In this document: positions 28,246 through 36,554 of the stretch, one piece after another
Layout of the letters: each line of letters begins with the position of its first letter
How positions within the stretch are numbered: the first letter of the stretch is position 1
DNA from: Trichormus sp. NMC-1
Lineage (GTDB): Bacteria; Cyanobacteriota; Cyanobacteriia; Cyanobacteriales; Nostocaceae
Direction of reading: 5' to 3'
Assembly (NCBI RefSeq): GCF_001858025.1
Contig: NZ_LZQD01000001.1
Location: 636,572-700,571 of the forward strand
Length of the DNA: 64,000 nt
Notes under the pieces: model-generated
Database searches by the model: none
Told to the model about the DNA's origin: nothing
Seen by the model: only the letters and a program-made list of their open reading frames with translations
Translations under genes and position numbers: made by a program

Positions 28246-28578
28246 TTAAAATATTTCACTTACATTAATATTCACATCAGGAAAAGCTAAAATTGATAAA
28301 ACTTGATTCTTCACTAACTTCTGCACATCTAGATAAACTCCATTAACAGGATTTCTATAAACTTCAATAATTTCCTGGTTAACATCCACTAACCAAACTT
28401 CAGGAATATTTGCTTCTGCATACAAAGGAATTTTCACTTCCCGATCATATTTTATCGTAGTATCGGCAACTTCTATTAACAAAAATATATCTTCTGGTTG
28501 GGGGTGTGAATTTCTATAAAAATCTGTACGGGGTTTTAATAATGCTAGGGTGGATATAGATGATCCAAAATTTACCAC
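28246..28578 (-). pseudogene. Truncated Uma2-family endonuclease-like gene
   Basis: The frame encodes the C-terminal half of a Uma2-family protein (PD-(D/E)XK superfamily): ALLKPRTDFYRN, PEDIFLLIEVADTTIKYDREVKIPLYAEANIPEVWLVDVNQEIIEVYRNP. The E-V-A and D-x-x-x-K residues fit the nuclease core. Normal members are about 190 residues; here only about 95 belong to the family. The first 15 residues (MVNFGSSISTL) come from reading the antisense of the neighbouring fragment at 28550. The N-terminal half has been lost by a rearrangement at about 28540-28550. Confidence 0.75.
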
Positions 28579-28806
28579 AGTTTCAGGTGCAAAAATCGGC
28601 GATACAGAAACGAGAATTAAATCTCTTTATCCCGGACAAATTAAAGTTACACCTCATGAATATGTCTCAGGTGGACATTACCTAACTTTAATACCCAGAG
28701 ATAAAACTGACCAAAATTATAGAGTGATTTTCGAGACTGATGGTATGTAACTCTTTTTCGATCAGGTAAACTGCCAGAAGTAGAATTTGTGGAGGGATGT
28801 AGTTAA
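28550..28806 (+). pseudogene. C-terminal fragment of an exported-type protein, frameshifted
   Basis: Reads DDPKFTTVSGAKIGDTETRIKSLYPGQIKVTPHEYVSGGHYLTLIPRD...VIFETDG and stops at 28750. A shift of frame at 28747 restores a sensible ending, VTLFRSGKLPEVEFVEGCS, closing at TAA 28804-28806. So it is the 3' end of a longer gene that has lost its 5' part and acquired a frameshift. I do not recognise a named family. It abuts the truncated Uma2 gene on the other strand. Confidence 0.6.
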
Positions 28807-28908
28807 AATTTGGGAATGGGGAATAGGGAATAATTATTTAGCAATTATCAATTACCAATTACCAATCATTTAACCAAAAAATGGGTTATCGGTTTGTTTC
28901 CACACCCA

Positions 28909-29013
28909 CCCGGAAATCAATTTCCGGGCTAATAGCAAAAGTGCGTTCAAACGCACTTTGAAAATAGTCGGTTTTAACCGACTTTAGCTATCAGACAGGG
29001 AATTTATTCCCTG
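28909..29013. repeat. Four-hairpin structured repeat, copy A
   Basis: Four consecutive perfect hairpins: CCCGGAAA/TTTCCGGG (28909-28928), AAAGTGCGTT/AACGCACTTT (28938-28959), AGTCGGTT/AACCGACT (28966-28983), CAGGGAAT/ATTCCCTG (28996-29013). The same series recurs at 32634-32772. It lies downstream of the leftward aminopeptidase gene. Confidence 0.85.
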
Positions 29014-29032
29014 GCTATATATCTATATTATC

Positions 29033-29059
29033 GGTGCGTTACGCTGTCGCTAACGCACC
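29033..29059. terminator. Hairpin after aminopeptidase P gene
   Basis: Perfect 9-bp stem GGTGCGTTA/TAACGCACC with a 9-nt loop, 7 bp beyond the stop of the leftward aminopeptidase gene. No T-run follows, so it may be a processing or stability element, not a classical terminator. Confidence 0.45.
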
Positions 29060-29066
29060 CTACAAA

Positions 29067-30374
29067 TTATCTTTCTACATCGTTAATTTCTTTAGGAACT
29101 CCCGCAGTTAATACCTCATTTCCATCTGCGGTAACTAAGACATCATCCTCAATTCTAATTCCAATACCAATCCACCGGGGGTCAATTTCTGGTTGATCTT
29201 CTGCGGGTTTGGTATCGGGGACAATATAAAGTCCAGGTTCTATTGTCAGCACTTGGCCTGGTTGTAAAATCTGTGGATTTTCTCCATGTTGATAAACTCC
29301 AACATCATGGACATCTAAACCTAACCAATGACTGGTGCGGTGCATATAAAATGGTTTATATTTTTCTTCTTCGATTAATTTGTCAATTTCACCTTTGAGA
29401 ATACCCAGTTCTACTAAACCTTCTGTGAGGACACGCACGGCGGTATTATGGGATGCATTGAAGGGATTACCTGGTTGTACTTGAGCGATCGCTTGTTTTT
29501 GTGATTCTAGTACAATTTCATATAATGCTTTTTGTTCTGCTGTGAATTTACCCCCAACCGGAAATGTCCGCGTAATATCAGAGTTGTAATAGCCATACGC
29601 ACAACCAGCATCAACTAGCAGCAATTCGTTTTCTTGCATTTGGCAATTATTTTCCACATAATGCAACACGCAAGCATTCTTCCCAGCAGCGACAATGGAA
29701 GGATAAGCTGGCCCCATTCCACCCCGCAGACGGAAAATATGTTCTATTTCCGCTTGGATTTCGTATTCATAACGTCCAGGTGCGGTAATTTGCATTGCGT
29801 GGTTGTGGGCTTCTACAGCAATATCCGCTGCTTTTCGCATTAGATCTAATTCTGTTTTACTTTTATGTAATCTCTGGCTATGGAGGATAGCGCTAGTATC
29901 TGCAATCGCAATGGGGCCTGTCCCGCGCTTGGGATAGGTTCGCAGCAGATTTTGATAATGTTTGAGGATAGTATCGTTAAAAGTGCGATCGCTCCCTAAA
30001 TGATAATAAATGCGATCGCTCTTTTCTAAATACTGCGGTAACTTCTCATCCAACTCTGCAATGGGGTACGCTTCATCCGCACCATAGATTTCCTTCGCTG
30101 CTTCTATCCCACAGCGATAACCACTCCAAACTTCCTTTTCTCTATCCTTGGGTTGAACAAACAAGATAAACCGATGTTCTGCGTGATGAGGTGCTAATAC
30201 TGCGACTGCTTGCGCTTCATTAAAACCTGTTAAGTAAAAGAAATCACTATCTTGACGATAAACATACTCGACATCGTTGTGCATTACCGCTGTTGGCGCA
30301 CTCCTAAAAATGGCTGTACCACTACCGATTTTCGCCATTAACTGCTCACGCCGCTGCCGATATTCTGTTTGCAT
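29067..30374 (-). CDS. Aminopeptidase P family protein (Xaa-Pro aminopeptidase)
   Basis: A 435-residue cytosolic metallopeptidase that removes N-terminal residues preceding proline. The N-terminal creatinase-like domain (to about residue 170) is followed by the pita-bread fold. Metal ligands are visible: LLVDAGCAYGYYNSDITRTFP (two Asp), HRTSHWLGLDVHDVG (His), LTIEPGLYI (Glu) and GIGIRIEDDVLV (Glu). Full length and intact. A second, divergent paralogue lies at 33102-34472; the two are only moderately alike, so this is an old duplication. Leftward transcription ends near several hairpin repeats. Confidence 0.92.
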   Translation of the reverse strand: MQTEYRQRREQLMAKIGSGTAIFRSAPTAVMHNDVEYVYRQDSDFFYLTGFNEAQAVAVLAPHHAEHRFILFVQPKDREKEVWSGYRCGIEAAKEIYGADEAYPIAELDEKLPQYLEKSDRIYYHLGSDRTFNDTILKHYQNLLRTYPKRGTGPIAIADTSAILHSQRLHKSKTELDLMRKAADIAVEAHNHAMQITAPGRYEYEIQAEIEHIFRLRGGMGPAYPSIVAAGKNACVLHYVENNCQMQENELLLVDAGCAYGYYNSDITRTFPVGGKFTAEQKALYEIVLESQKQAIAQVQPGNPFNASHNTAVRVLTEGLVELGILKGEIDKLIEEEKYKPFYMHRTSHWLGLDVHDVGVYQHGENPQILQPGQVLTIEPGLYIVPDTKPAEDQPEIDPRWIGIGIRIEDDVLVTADGNEVLTAGVPKEINDVER

Positions 30375-30882
30375 AGCTGACTTACTTCTGAAGATATAGT
30401 ATCGTTTTTAACTTTAGTAACTATATGATTAGTTACCCGTTTCAGTCATTCTAGCTTTTTTAAACGCAAAGGTTCGCAGAGGTTAGCGCAAAGGTACGCA
30501 GAGATTTTTTCAAGATAATTCTCTATGTTCCACAATAATTAGGTGCATCATTTCGACTTGTCTTCTGTGGTCGCTTTTGACCTTATTTGTTTCATATCCA
30601 TAGAATTAATAAATTTTCTCTGACATTTAGTTGCCATCAATTGAAATTGTCAAGGAAACAAGACTATATTCTTAAATTCTGACATCGATAAACAAATACT
30701 ACAATCTTTTTTGATTGTTCAGACACAACTTTAATTTTTGCAAAATAGGATTTTTTAACATTAGCTATATTATCTTTAAAGACTGACATTTGCTCAAAAG
30801 AATTTGCTAAATGTTTTTGATTAACAGAATCTTTATTGAAACCAAATTAAAACTTTATATTAATTACCCTTAAAAACACACC
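30375..30882. other. Gene-free stretch between divergent genes
   Basis: 508 bp between the leftward aminopeptidase and the rightward FG-GAP gene. Contains a GCAAAGGTTCGCAGAGG / GCAAAGGTACGCAGAG direct repeat at about 30467-30504, a common Nostoc-type dispersed sequence. Promoters for both genes should be here; none is clear. Confidence 0.5.
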
Positions 30883-32133
30883 ATGTTTAAAGCAGCAGAT
30901 CAGTCAGGATTATATTCACAAAGCCTAGCCAATGCAGGATTAAACTCTCTAGCGAAATCAGAAGATTTGACAACTTCTCTTAATACCTCAACTGCCACTA
31001 AGAGTTCTGCCAGCACACTAGAGAATGAACAATCCCCTTTCCCACTTGATTCAATACCCCAGTTTCCAGTAGGAAGTTCCAACCCCAATCCTAATCCTTA
31101 TTTAACTAGTGCAGCCATTGTTCCTGATTTCAATGGTGATGGCAAAACAGATAAACTTTGGGTAAATGCTCAAACAGGTGAAATTGTCGTTCGCTTGATG
31201 AATGGTACACAAGTTATGGAACAGGCTTCTTTAGGTACATATGACCTAAATACCTGGAGTTATAAAACCGCTGATTTCAACAGCGATAATAAAACAGACT
31301 TTCTGTTACGCAACCAACAAACAGGTGAGAATGTAGTTGTGTTAATGGATGGTGCAAGAGTTTCTAGCTACCTGACTTTAGATAGAGTTGATCCAGGTTG
31401 GACTGCTAATATCGGCGATTTTAATGGCGATCGCAAAACCGATATTTTCTGGAATAATGCTACCACTGGTGAAAATGCCATTTGGCAAATGGATGGAACA
31501 ACAGTAGTTAGTGCAAATGTGCTAGAAACTACAAACCCAGGACTAACTGCAACCATTGTTGACTTCGATGGTAACGGTAAGAGTGACATCTTCTGGCGTA
31601 ATAGCACAACCGGTGACAATACCGCTTGGTTTATGGATGGTAGCCAAGCCTCCAAGTATGATTTACAAGCACAGGATGCATCCTGGACTTCTACTCTTGG
31701 TGATTTTAACGGCGACTTCAAAACTGACGTTCTGTGGCGTAACACCACCACAGGTGAAAACAAGATTTGGACAATGAATGGTATTTTCGTTACCGAAGGT
31801 ACTGTTAACACACTTGGTACAGACTGGGCTGCAAATATTGGCGATTTCAATGGCGATGGTAAAACCGACATCTTCTGGCACAATGCCACAACTGGTGCAA
31901 ACACAGCTTGGTTGATGGATGGTACAGCCATTAGTTCTGAAGCTTTCTTACCTAGCAATAGCGCAGGTTTGACAAAATCTCTTGGTGATTTTAACGGTGA
32001 TGGCAAAACCGATATCTACTGGAGAGATCAACAAACAGGTGCAGATACAATCTGGACTATGAATGGAACTTTAGCCACTGAAACTGCCGTAGGTGATGCA
32101 GATAAGCTGACCGCAGAATGGTATACAGGCTAA
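30883..32133 (+). CDS. FG-GAP/VCBS-repeat protein
   Basis: A 416-residue protein of FG-GAP-like repeats predicted to form a beta-propeller with Ca2+ sites. About seven units of roughly 47 residues repeat, with the motif DFNGDGKTDIFWHNATTGxNxxWxMDG. Each D-x-D/N-x-D-G loop is a calcium-binding pattern. The first 70 residues are Ser/Thr-rich and disordered with no classical signal peptide. Cyanobacterial relatives are often secreted or surface proteins, but export is not shown here. A strong hairpin with a T-run follows at 32164. Confidence 0.9.
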   Translation: MFKAADQSGLYSQSLANAGLNSLAKSEDLTTSLNTSTATKSSASTLENEQSPFPLDSIPQFPVGSSNPNPNPYLTSAAIVPDFNGDGKTDKLWVNAQTGEIVVRLMNGTQVMEQASLGTYDLNTWSYKTADFNSDNKTDFLLRNQQTGENVVVLMDGARVSSYLTLDRVDPGWTANIGDFNGDRKTDIFWNNATTGENAIWQMDGTTVVSANVLETTNPGLTATIVDFDGNGKSDIFWRNSTTGDNTAWFMDGSQASKYDLQAQDASWTSTLGDFNGDFKTDVLWRNTTTGENKIWTMNGIFVTEGTVNTLGTDWAANIGDFNGDGKTDIFWHNATTGANTAWLMDGTAISSEAFLPSNSAGLTKSLGDFNGDGKTDIYWRDQQTGADTIWTMNGTLATETAVGDADKLTAEWYTG

Positions 32134-32163
32134 TATAACTGACGATTTTTCGGAAATTTCACC

Positions 32164-32206
32164 AAGCGATCGCTCTTTTGATTTAATAGAGTGCGATCGC
32201 TTTTTT
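32164..32206 (+). terminator. Rho-independent terminator built from two HIP1 octamers
   Basis: AAGCGATCGC ... GCGATCGCTT with TCT/AGA extending the stem, loop TTTGATTTAAT, then TTTTTT. Lies 31 bp after the FG-GAP gene stop. Both arms contain the HIP1 sequence. Confidence 0.85.
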
Positions 32207-32235
32207 CGTTTCCAGTTCTTTACATATATTATCTC

Positions 32236-32281
32236 GTTCCCAGTCTCCGGCTGGGAATGCTATCACAGAGTCTCTGACTCT
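32236..32281. repeat. Two-hairpin repeat, copy A
   Basis: Hairpin GTTCCCAG/CTGGGAAT (first pair G-T) and hairpin AGAGTC-tct-GACTCT, separated by GCTATCAC. A second copy at 40844-40888 keeps the layout with different stem bases. Confidence 0.7.
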
Positions 32282-32442
32282 ACTATCACCAAATCATCCA
32301 TCTTAAAGCTTTTATTAAAGACTGCTAATGGGAGATAGAACTTTCATCTTTATCCTGTTCATCCTGATATGGCTTGCGCCACGCTACGCTATCAGACAAC
32401 TGATGTAAATGTGAACCTGACGCTTAGAGAGGAAGAGAAGTG

Positions 32443-32471
32443 TTGACATGGAGTTTTAGATGTGTTATGCT
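32443..32471 (+). promoter_or_regulatory. Sigma70-type promoter without an annotated gene
   Basis: TTGACA (32443-32448), 17-nt spacer, TATGCT (32466-32471): exact -35 and a five-of-six -10 at ideal spacing. No gene of normal size follows for 630 bp; downstream are only a 21-codon frame (32534), an inverted-repeat pair and the four-hairpin repeat. Confidence 0.55.
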
Positions 32472-32557
32472 GAAGTCGATAAGGAAGAAGTATCATGCAA
32501 TAAAAATAAAATAATTAAGATCATATTTAAAAATGTTTAATCGTTTGATGCCATCAG

Positions 32558-32993
32558 GTAGGGGTTTAGCATTGCTCAGTGGTTTCAACTTAGGCTAGTA
32601 GGATAGCTTATTTTCTTAGCTGAACAAACCCGCCCGGAACTCAAGTTCTGGTCTAAAAGCTAAAGTGCGTTAAAACGCACTCTGGTTAACTCAAAATCAA
32701 AAATTATCCTCTTGATGCCAAAATAGTCGGTTTTAACCGACTTTAGCTTTTAGACAGGGAATTTATTCCCTGGCTTTAAGGAACATCGATTTACATTAAG
32801 TTGACCTTTTTTTAATTAAAAGTTAAAAATTTAAGATTAATAATAATTTTTAATTAATTAATTAATTTTGGGTGCAAGCCCCCACTGATTGCAATTTTTA
32901 ATTAATAACTTTTAATTTTTAATTGGAGCGTTCGCGCAGCGTCTCGTAGAGAAGCGACTTGACACCTATGTTGCCTAGCTGCTAAACCCCTAC
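32558..32993. repeat. Region bounded by 14-bp inverted repeats
   Basis: GTAGGGGTTTAGCA (32558-32571) and its exact complement (32980-32993) enclose about 408 bp that hold four-hairpin copy B, a TTAATTAATTAA-rich tract, and a GCGTCTCGTAGAGAAG repeat. No coding capacity. It may be a non-autonomous element, or two halves of a common palindrome. Confidence 0.5.
32634..32772. repeat. Four-hairpin structured repeat, copy B
   Basis: Same order of hairpins as copy A: CCGGAAC/GTTCTGG (one G-T pair), AGTGCGTT/AACGCACT, AGTCGGTT/AACCGACT (32725-32742), CAGGGAAT/ATTCCCTG (32755-32772). A 38-bp insert lies between the second and third hairpins. Upstream of the second aminopeptidase gene. Confidence 0.85.
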
Positions 32994-33101
32994 AAAATAT
33001 GTGGTTTTGATTTTTATATATCATGTTCGCTTAATTACTTATTAAAAAACTCACCGCGCGGTTCCATAACTATAAGTCTTTAACCGAACAGGATATAACT
33101 T

Positions 33102-34472
33102 ATGCACACCTCCACCTTCCCAGAAACCCTCCGTCACCGTCGCCAAAAACTAGCCACCCTGATTAATTTTCCGGCAATTCTTTGGTCTGGTAGTAGCAGT
33201 CCCCGTAATTTCCTCGCTAATACCTTTCCCTTCCGCGCCAATAGCCATTTCCTCTATTTCGCTGGAATTCCTCTACAAAACGCCGCCATTCGCCTAGAAA
33301 GTGGCAATCTACAACTATTTATAGATGACCCCCACCCCAGCAGCGCCCTGTGGCATGGAGAAATGCCCACCCGCGAAGAAATCGCCGCAACAATAGGCGC
33401 AGATGATGCCAGACCAATGGCAGAATTAAAAGATTATTTAGAAAATGCTGCTACTCTTCCTGTTCAAGATGCTGCTACTTGGACACAGCAAACACAACTT
33501 TTAGATAGATGGGTGTTACCGAAAAATCAACTTGCAGGAATTGATTTAGAACTAGCTAAAGCCATTGTTTCCTTACGTCTCACCCACGATGCAGCGGCGC
33601 TAGTAGAATTACGTAAAGCAGCGGCTGTGAGTGTAGAAGCACACAAAGCCGGAATGGCTGCAACACCTCAAGCTAAACTAGAAGCAGAAGTCCGCGCCGC
33701 AATGGAAGCAGTAATTATGAGTCAAAATATGACCACTGCTTACACTAGTATTGTGACAGTACATGGCGAAGTTTTACACAATGGGCATTATTACAACTCT
33801 CTGCAACCAGGGGATTTACTTTTAGCTGATGTCGGTGCAGAAACTGAGACCGGTTGGGCTGCGGATATTACCCGTACTTTTCCGGTTTCTGGTAAATTTT
33901 CATCTACCCAAAGAGATATTTATGATATTGTTTTAGCCGCCCATGATGCTTGTATTGAAAATATCGCCCCTGGTGTGGAATATGCAGAAATTCATCTGTT
34001 AGCGGCAACTGTGATTGCTGAAGGTTTGGTAGATTTGGGGATTTTACAAGGTAAGCCAGAAGATTTAGTCAAAATGGATCTTCATGCGCTGTTTTTTCCC
34101 CACGGAATTGGGCATCTTTTGGGTTTAGATGTTCATGATATGGAAGATTTGGGCGATGTAGCAGGATATGATGAGGGCAGAAGTAGAAGTAGCCGCTTTG
34201 GTCTAAGTTATCTGCGGTTAAATCGTCCCCTCCGTCCGGGAATGTTAGTCACCATAGAACCAGGATTTTACCAAGTTCCAGCGATTCTCAATGATCCGAA
34301 AACTCGTTCTCAATATCAATATTTAGTCAATTGGGAAAGACTAGAACAATTTGCAGATGTGCGTGGAATCCGCATTGAAGATAATGTATTAGTTACAGAA
34401 ACAGATAGGGAAGTTTTAACCGCTGATTTACCAAATCAAGCTAGTGCTGTCGAAAATTTGGTAGTTAGTTAA
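33102..34472 (+). CDS. Aminopeptidase P family protein, second paralogue
   Basis: A 456-residue M24-family peptidase. After a creatinase-like N-terminal domain, the metal ligands appear as LLADVGAETETGWAADITRTFP (two Asp), FPHGIGHLLGLDVHDM (His), VTIEPGFYQ (Glu) and GIRIEDNVLV (Glu). It is longer than the paralogue at 29067 by an insert around DLGDVAGYDEGRSRSSRFG, typical of prolidase-like members. Substrate preference cannot be told. The ATG follows the 20-mer AACCGAACAGGATATAACTT directly; its AGGA is a good ribosome-binding site at 8 nt. Confidence 0.92.
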   Translation: MHTSTFPETLRHRRQKLATLINFPAILWSGSSSPRNFLANTFPFRANSHFLYFAGIPLQNAAIRLESGNLQLFIDDPHPSSALWHGEMPTREEIAATIGADDARPMAELKDYLENAATLPVQDAATWTQQTQLLDRWVLPKNQLAGIDLELAKAIVSLRLTHDAAALVELRKAAAVSVEAHKAGMAATPQAKLEAEVRAAMEAVIMSQNMTTAYTSIVTVHGEVLHNGHYYNSLQPGDLLLADVGAETETGWAADITRTFPVSGKFSSTQRDIYDIVLAAHDACIENIAPGVEYAEIHLLAATVIAEGLVDLGILQGKPEDLVKMDLHALFFPHGIGHLLGLDVHDMEDLGDVAGYDEGRSRSSRFGLSYLRLNRPLRPGMLVTIEPGFYQVPAILNDPKTRSQYQYLVNWERLEQFADVRGIRIEDNVLVTETDREVLTADLPNQASAVENLVVS

Positions 34473-34514
34473 ACTTAATCGTGAGACAAATTCAAAGTTA
34501 TCAGGAACAAGCCA

Positions 34515-35000
34515 ATGCGATCGCTACTCGCCGGAGTTATTATCAGCTTAGGACTATCGCCATTCTTCGTTCAAGCACAGCAACCAGTTGCAGATCCCAA
34601 AGTTGTAGCAATGGTAGAAGCACTGCGACTAGCTGCACCCCAGACCAACAAGCCAAATGATGGATATTATAGTCAATGGCAAGTCAAACCAGAAACTCTC
34701 AAAGGTTGGTCAAAAACTTGTCTCAAAAAAGAATTAACACCAACTCAGTTTGAAAATAACCCCAACATAGCTCGTCAAGTTATCTCCTGCATCACACAAC
34801 GAGAATTAAATAATCAATTTCAAACTACAAAAAATAACGAAACCGCCGCTGTGCGTGGAGTCGCTTGTTGGTGGATGACTGGTAATTATACAGGCTGCAA
34901 CCAAGGTTTTACTGCTAACTACGTTCAAAAAGTTGTCCGTCTTTATCAACAAGAACGTTCAAAACCAGCAGCCAATCAAACAAAAAAAGGCAGTTCTTAA
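34515..35000 (+). CDS. Exported hypothetical protein, 161 aa
   Basis: A signal peptide (MRSLLAGVIISLGLSPFFVQA) is followed by a helical mature domain with four Cys (TCLKKEL, SCITQRE, ACWWMTG, GCNQGF) that could form two disulfides in the periplasm. No recognised family; relatives appear to be cyanobacterial. It starts 42 bp after the aminopeptidase gene with AGGAA 7 nt before the ATG, so it may be co-transcribed. The C-terminus is Lys/Ser-rich. Confidence 0.75.
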   Translation: MRSLLAGVIISLGLSPFFVQAQQPVADPKVVAMVEALRLAAPQTNKPNDGYYSQWQVKPETLKGWSKTCLKKELTPTQFENNPNIARQVISCITQRELNNQFQTTKNNETAAVRGVACWWMTGNYTGCNQGFTANYVQKVVRLYQQERSKPAANQTKKGSS

Positions 35001-35017
35001 ATAATTCGTAATTCGTA

Positions 35018-35044
35018 AACAGGGAACAGGGAACAGGGAACAGG
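35018..35044. repeat. STRR array, AACAGGG x4
   Basis: Three exact AACAGGG units and a partial fourth, followed by CTCCGCGTCTCCGCGT-type and CATCTCCCC-type runs to about 35145. Confidence 0.75.
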
Positions 35045-35192
35045 TAATTCTTAATTTCCCCGCGTCCCTACTTCTCCGCGTCTCCGCGTCTCCGTGTCCC
35101 CGCGTCCCCGCGTCCCCCCATCTCCCCATCTCCCCCTGCACCCTGCTGTTAGCAACTTCACCATAGATATAGGCATACCGTTGCTACACTCG

Positions 35193-35330
35193 CCGTGAAA
35201 ACCACTAAGCTGTTGACACTCCCCGGCGTGAACGCACGGGGATTCTTGAATCTAAGACATAACTTGCTCAACCAGGCTTGCGCCAGATAGAGTAGAGGTT
35301 TCATCTCCCCAAGCGTTACTTGCGTCTAGC
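35193..35330 (-). ncRNA. Predicted omega-RNA (reRNA) of the TnpB element
   Basis: TnpB guide RNAs normally start inside or just after the tnpB 3' end and run past the right end of the element into flanking DNA. Here the stretch after the tnpB stop contains a GC-rich stem (CCCCG ... CGGGG, 35221-35241) and ends at TCAA (complement of 35213-35216). The guide would be the 20 nt beyond it, CAGCTTAGTGGTTTTCACGG on the minus strand. Extent is inferred from family knowledge, not from a promoter or terminator. Confidence 0.45.
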
Positions 35331-36543
35331 GCAAAAGTTCCCGTATGCCCTACGGTACTCAATCCCCGACTAAGGATGATTAAGGCTGCATTTTTGTCTC
35401 TATCCATTACACACCCACACTGACAAACGTGAGTTCTAGTAGATAGAGTTTTCTTGACAACTTCACCACAGCTAGAGCATTCCTGGCTAGTATATTGTGG
35501 ATTTACCGCTACCGTAACTTTCTTAAATACGAGTCCAAAGTATTCAAGCCAGACACGAAACTGATACCAGGATGCGTCGTTAATAGACTTAGCTAAACAA
35601 TGATTTTTCACCAGATTTTTAATTCTCAAATCTTCATAGGCTATCAAGTCGTTAGACTGAACTACGCACCGTGCTAACTTCACAGCATGGTCTTTACGCT
35701 GCCTACTTATTTTGAGATGGCGTTTCCCTAAAATCTGTCTAGCCTTACCCCTATTTTTTGACCCTTTGACCTTTCTGGAAACACGACGCTGTGAACGTTT
35801 AAGAACCTTTTCTCCAATACGCAGAAATTTAGGATTCTCAACCATTACCCCATTAGAATCAGTGTAGTATTCTTTCAAACCTACATCTAACCCAATAGTG
35901 TTACCAGATGGTTCTATGTTTTCTTGACGGATAACATCAATACAAAATTGACAATAATAACCGTCAGCCCGTTTTACCAATCTCACCCGTTTTATTTGGT
36001 TGATTTGGTAGAAATGAAGGTCACGAGTCCCTTTAATTTTTAATCTACCAATACCCTTTTTATCGGTAAAAGTAATGAATTTACGATTATCTGCAAGCTT
36101 CCATCCTGATGTTTTATATTCAACAGAACGACAATCTTTTTGGAACTGAGGAAACCCCTTTTTACCAGAAATACCCTTTTTGCAATTATCATAAAACCGG
36201 GTGATAGAAGACCATGCTCGTTCTGCACTGGCTTGTCTAGCCATTGAATTGAGTTCATTAGCAAATGGAAAATTAGCAGCTAAAACAGCACAATATTTCT
36301 GCAAGTCGTTTTTACCTGTATCTTTAACGTCCATCCACAGCCGAATACAGCTATTACGAACGAATTGTGCAGTCCGAATTGCATCATCTATTGCTGTTAG
36401 CTGAACTGATTTCCCATAAACTTTAAACTCAAAAACAAGCATCTCTTTACCTCCTATCTTATACTAACACATCTGGTATAAGATTAATAAAAGTACAATA
36501 AAAAGCCGTCCTACAAGGACGGGGTTTTAGACCCAACTTTTTG
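35213..36543 (-). mobile_element. IS200/IS605-group element with tnpB only
   Basis: A 1331-bp single-gene element. Left end (high coordinates): flank TTAC on the minus strand (complement of 36544-36547), then a subterminal hairpin CCGTCCT/AGGACGG (36506-36522). Right end: TCAA at 35213 after the GC-rich stem. TTAC and TCAA are the cleavage tetranucleotides I recall for IS608. No tnpA is present, so it must be moved by a transposase elsewhere. The left end is only 11 bp from the ffh start codon. Confidence 0.65.
35252..36442 (-). CDS. tnpB: RNA-guided endonuclease TnpB
   Basis: A 396-residue TnpB, the ancestor-type of Cas12 nucleases, which cuts DNA next to a transposon-specific motif under guidance of an RNA from the element's right end. 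The RuvC motifs are intact: GLDVGLK (Asp186), IAYEDL (Glu270) and DRDKNAA (347-353). The zinc ribbon Cys residues are CSSC (322, 325) and CQCGC (340-344). The N-terminal WED/REC-like region is present. No stop or frameshift, so it should be active. No tnpA accompanies it. Transcribed divergently from ffh. Confidence 0.93.
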   Translation of the reverse strand: MLVFEFKVYGKSVQLTAIDDAIRTAQFVRNSCIRLWMDVKDTGKNDLQKYCAVLAANFPFANELNSMARQASAERAWSSITRFYDNCKKGISGKKGFPQFQKDCRSVEYKTSGWKLADNRKFITFTDKKGIGRLKIKGTRDLHFYQINQIKRVRLVKRADGYYCQFCIDVIRQENIEPSGNTIGLDVGLKEYYTDSNGVMVENPKFLRIGEKVLKRSQRRVSRKVKGSKNRGKARQILGKRHLKISRQRKDHAVKLARCVVQSNDLIAYEDLRIKNLVKNHCLAKSINDASWYQFRVWLEYFGLVFKKVTVAVNPQYTSQECSSCGEVVKKTLSTRTHVCQCGCVMDRDKNAALIILSRGLSTVGHTGTFALDASNAWGDETSTLSGASLVEQVMS

Positions 36544-36554
36544 GTAACTGAATT

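Noticed and set aside
31368-32006. 212-aa frame antisense to the FG-GAP gene
   Set aside because: Shadow of the strongly repetitive FG-GAP codons on the other strand; no start signal or family.
30883-32133. FG-GAP protein as an integrin-like adhesin
   Set aside because: Repeat pattern supports a Ca2+-binding propeller only; no signal peptide, anchor or ligand domain is visible, so an adhesin role was not claimed.
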